From Herpetosiphon llansteffanensis (GTDB lineage: Bacteria; Chloroflexota; Chloroflexia; Chloroflexales; Herpetosiphonaceae), in contig NZ_PUBZ01000111.1 in assembly GCF_003205875.1 (NCBI RefSeq), forward strand, positions 1 to 40,070: DNA of 40,070 bases, read 5' to 3'. The stretch's first letter is position 1; the number at the start of each line of letters is the position of its first letter. The notes beneath the pieces were generated by a model. That model was not told where the DNA came from, did not search any database, and saw only the letters and a program-made list of their open reading frames with translations. The position numbers and the translations under genes were made by a program. This document shows, one piece after another, positions 40,048 to 40,070 of this stretch.

Positions 40048-40070
40048 ATCGGGGGGCAGGGATCGGGGAT
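40048..40070. repeat. start of another repeat mosaic at the right edge
   Basis: GGGATCGGGG and GGGATCGGGG separated by GGCA are the GGGGATCAGGGGTCAGG-type word seen at 22861 and, in reverse, at 355-385. The window ends inside it. Confidence 0.6.

Overview
The window looks like chromosomal DNA of a filamentous Chloroflexota bacterium, most probably Herpetosiphon or a close relative. This is an inference from three things: the gene content, the Pro/Thr-rich lipoprotein tails and a C-terminal IYLPMASR tail that I associate with this phylum, and intergenic DNA packed with short degenerate repeat words. No rRNA, tRNA, CRISPR array, transposase or prophage gene was found. I count 29 protein genes. 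Most starts were set from a clear GGAGG-type ribosome binding site, and several are GTG or TTG.

Layout. 1-511: non-coding, mostly repeat mosaic. 512-4547 (minus): membrane-anchored methyltransferase, transmembrane pseudokinase with two SH3-like domains, degenerate sirtuin, canonical CobB-type sirtuin, apparently one operon with a TTGA stop/start overlap. 4657-8208 (plus): class V aminotransferase-fold enzyme, alpha/beta hydrolase and HEAT-repeat protein in overlapping frames, ended by a perfect 15-bp hairpin shared with the converging FKBP gene. 8709-13793 (plus): SbcC/Rad50-like ATPase and a radical SAM enzyme. 13845-15911 (minus): secreted beta-propeller. 16377-19011 (plus): membrane MutS-like ATPase and a solute-binding protein. 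19008-19793 (minus): TPR/zinc-finger membrane protein. 19915-22823 (plus): CrtI-type desaturase and an orphan ParB-like protein. 23535-25364 (minus): GTP-dependent PEP carboxykinase. 25837-28105 (minus): three paralogous small lipoproteins. 28623-33613 (plus): TrmJ-like methyltransferase, GAF/GAF histidine kinase, glycosyltransferase, TolB-like propeller lipoprotein. 33761-33979 (minus): 72-residue protein. 34104-36430 (plus): DUF4230-like protein and an Era GTPase with two DUF2283-like repeats fused in front. 36546-40042 (plus): NACHT NTPase fused to an FGE/C-type-lectin-like domain, followed 2 bp later by a small protein carrying the same N-terminal motif.

The best candidates for undescribed biology are: (i) the NACHT-FGE gene and its partner, which share an unusual VYG-x5-N-x-G-x4-NQ motif; (ii) the pseudokinase / pseudo-sirtuin / sirtuin operon; (iii) the DUF2283-DUF2283-Era fusion; (iv) the intergenic repeat mosaic, whose short words recur in partly conserved order and flip orientation as a block, together with a separate 134-bp GC-rich palindromic element present in two copies of equal length plus relatives. 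None of these functions can be proven from sequence reading alone.
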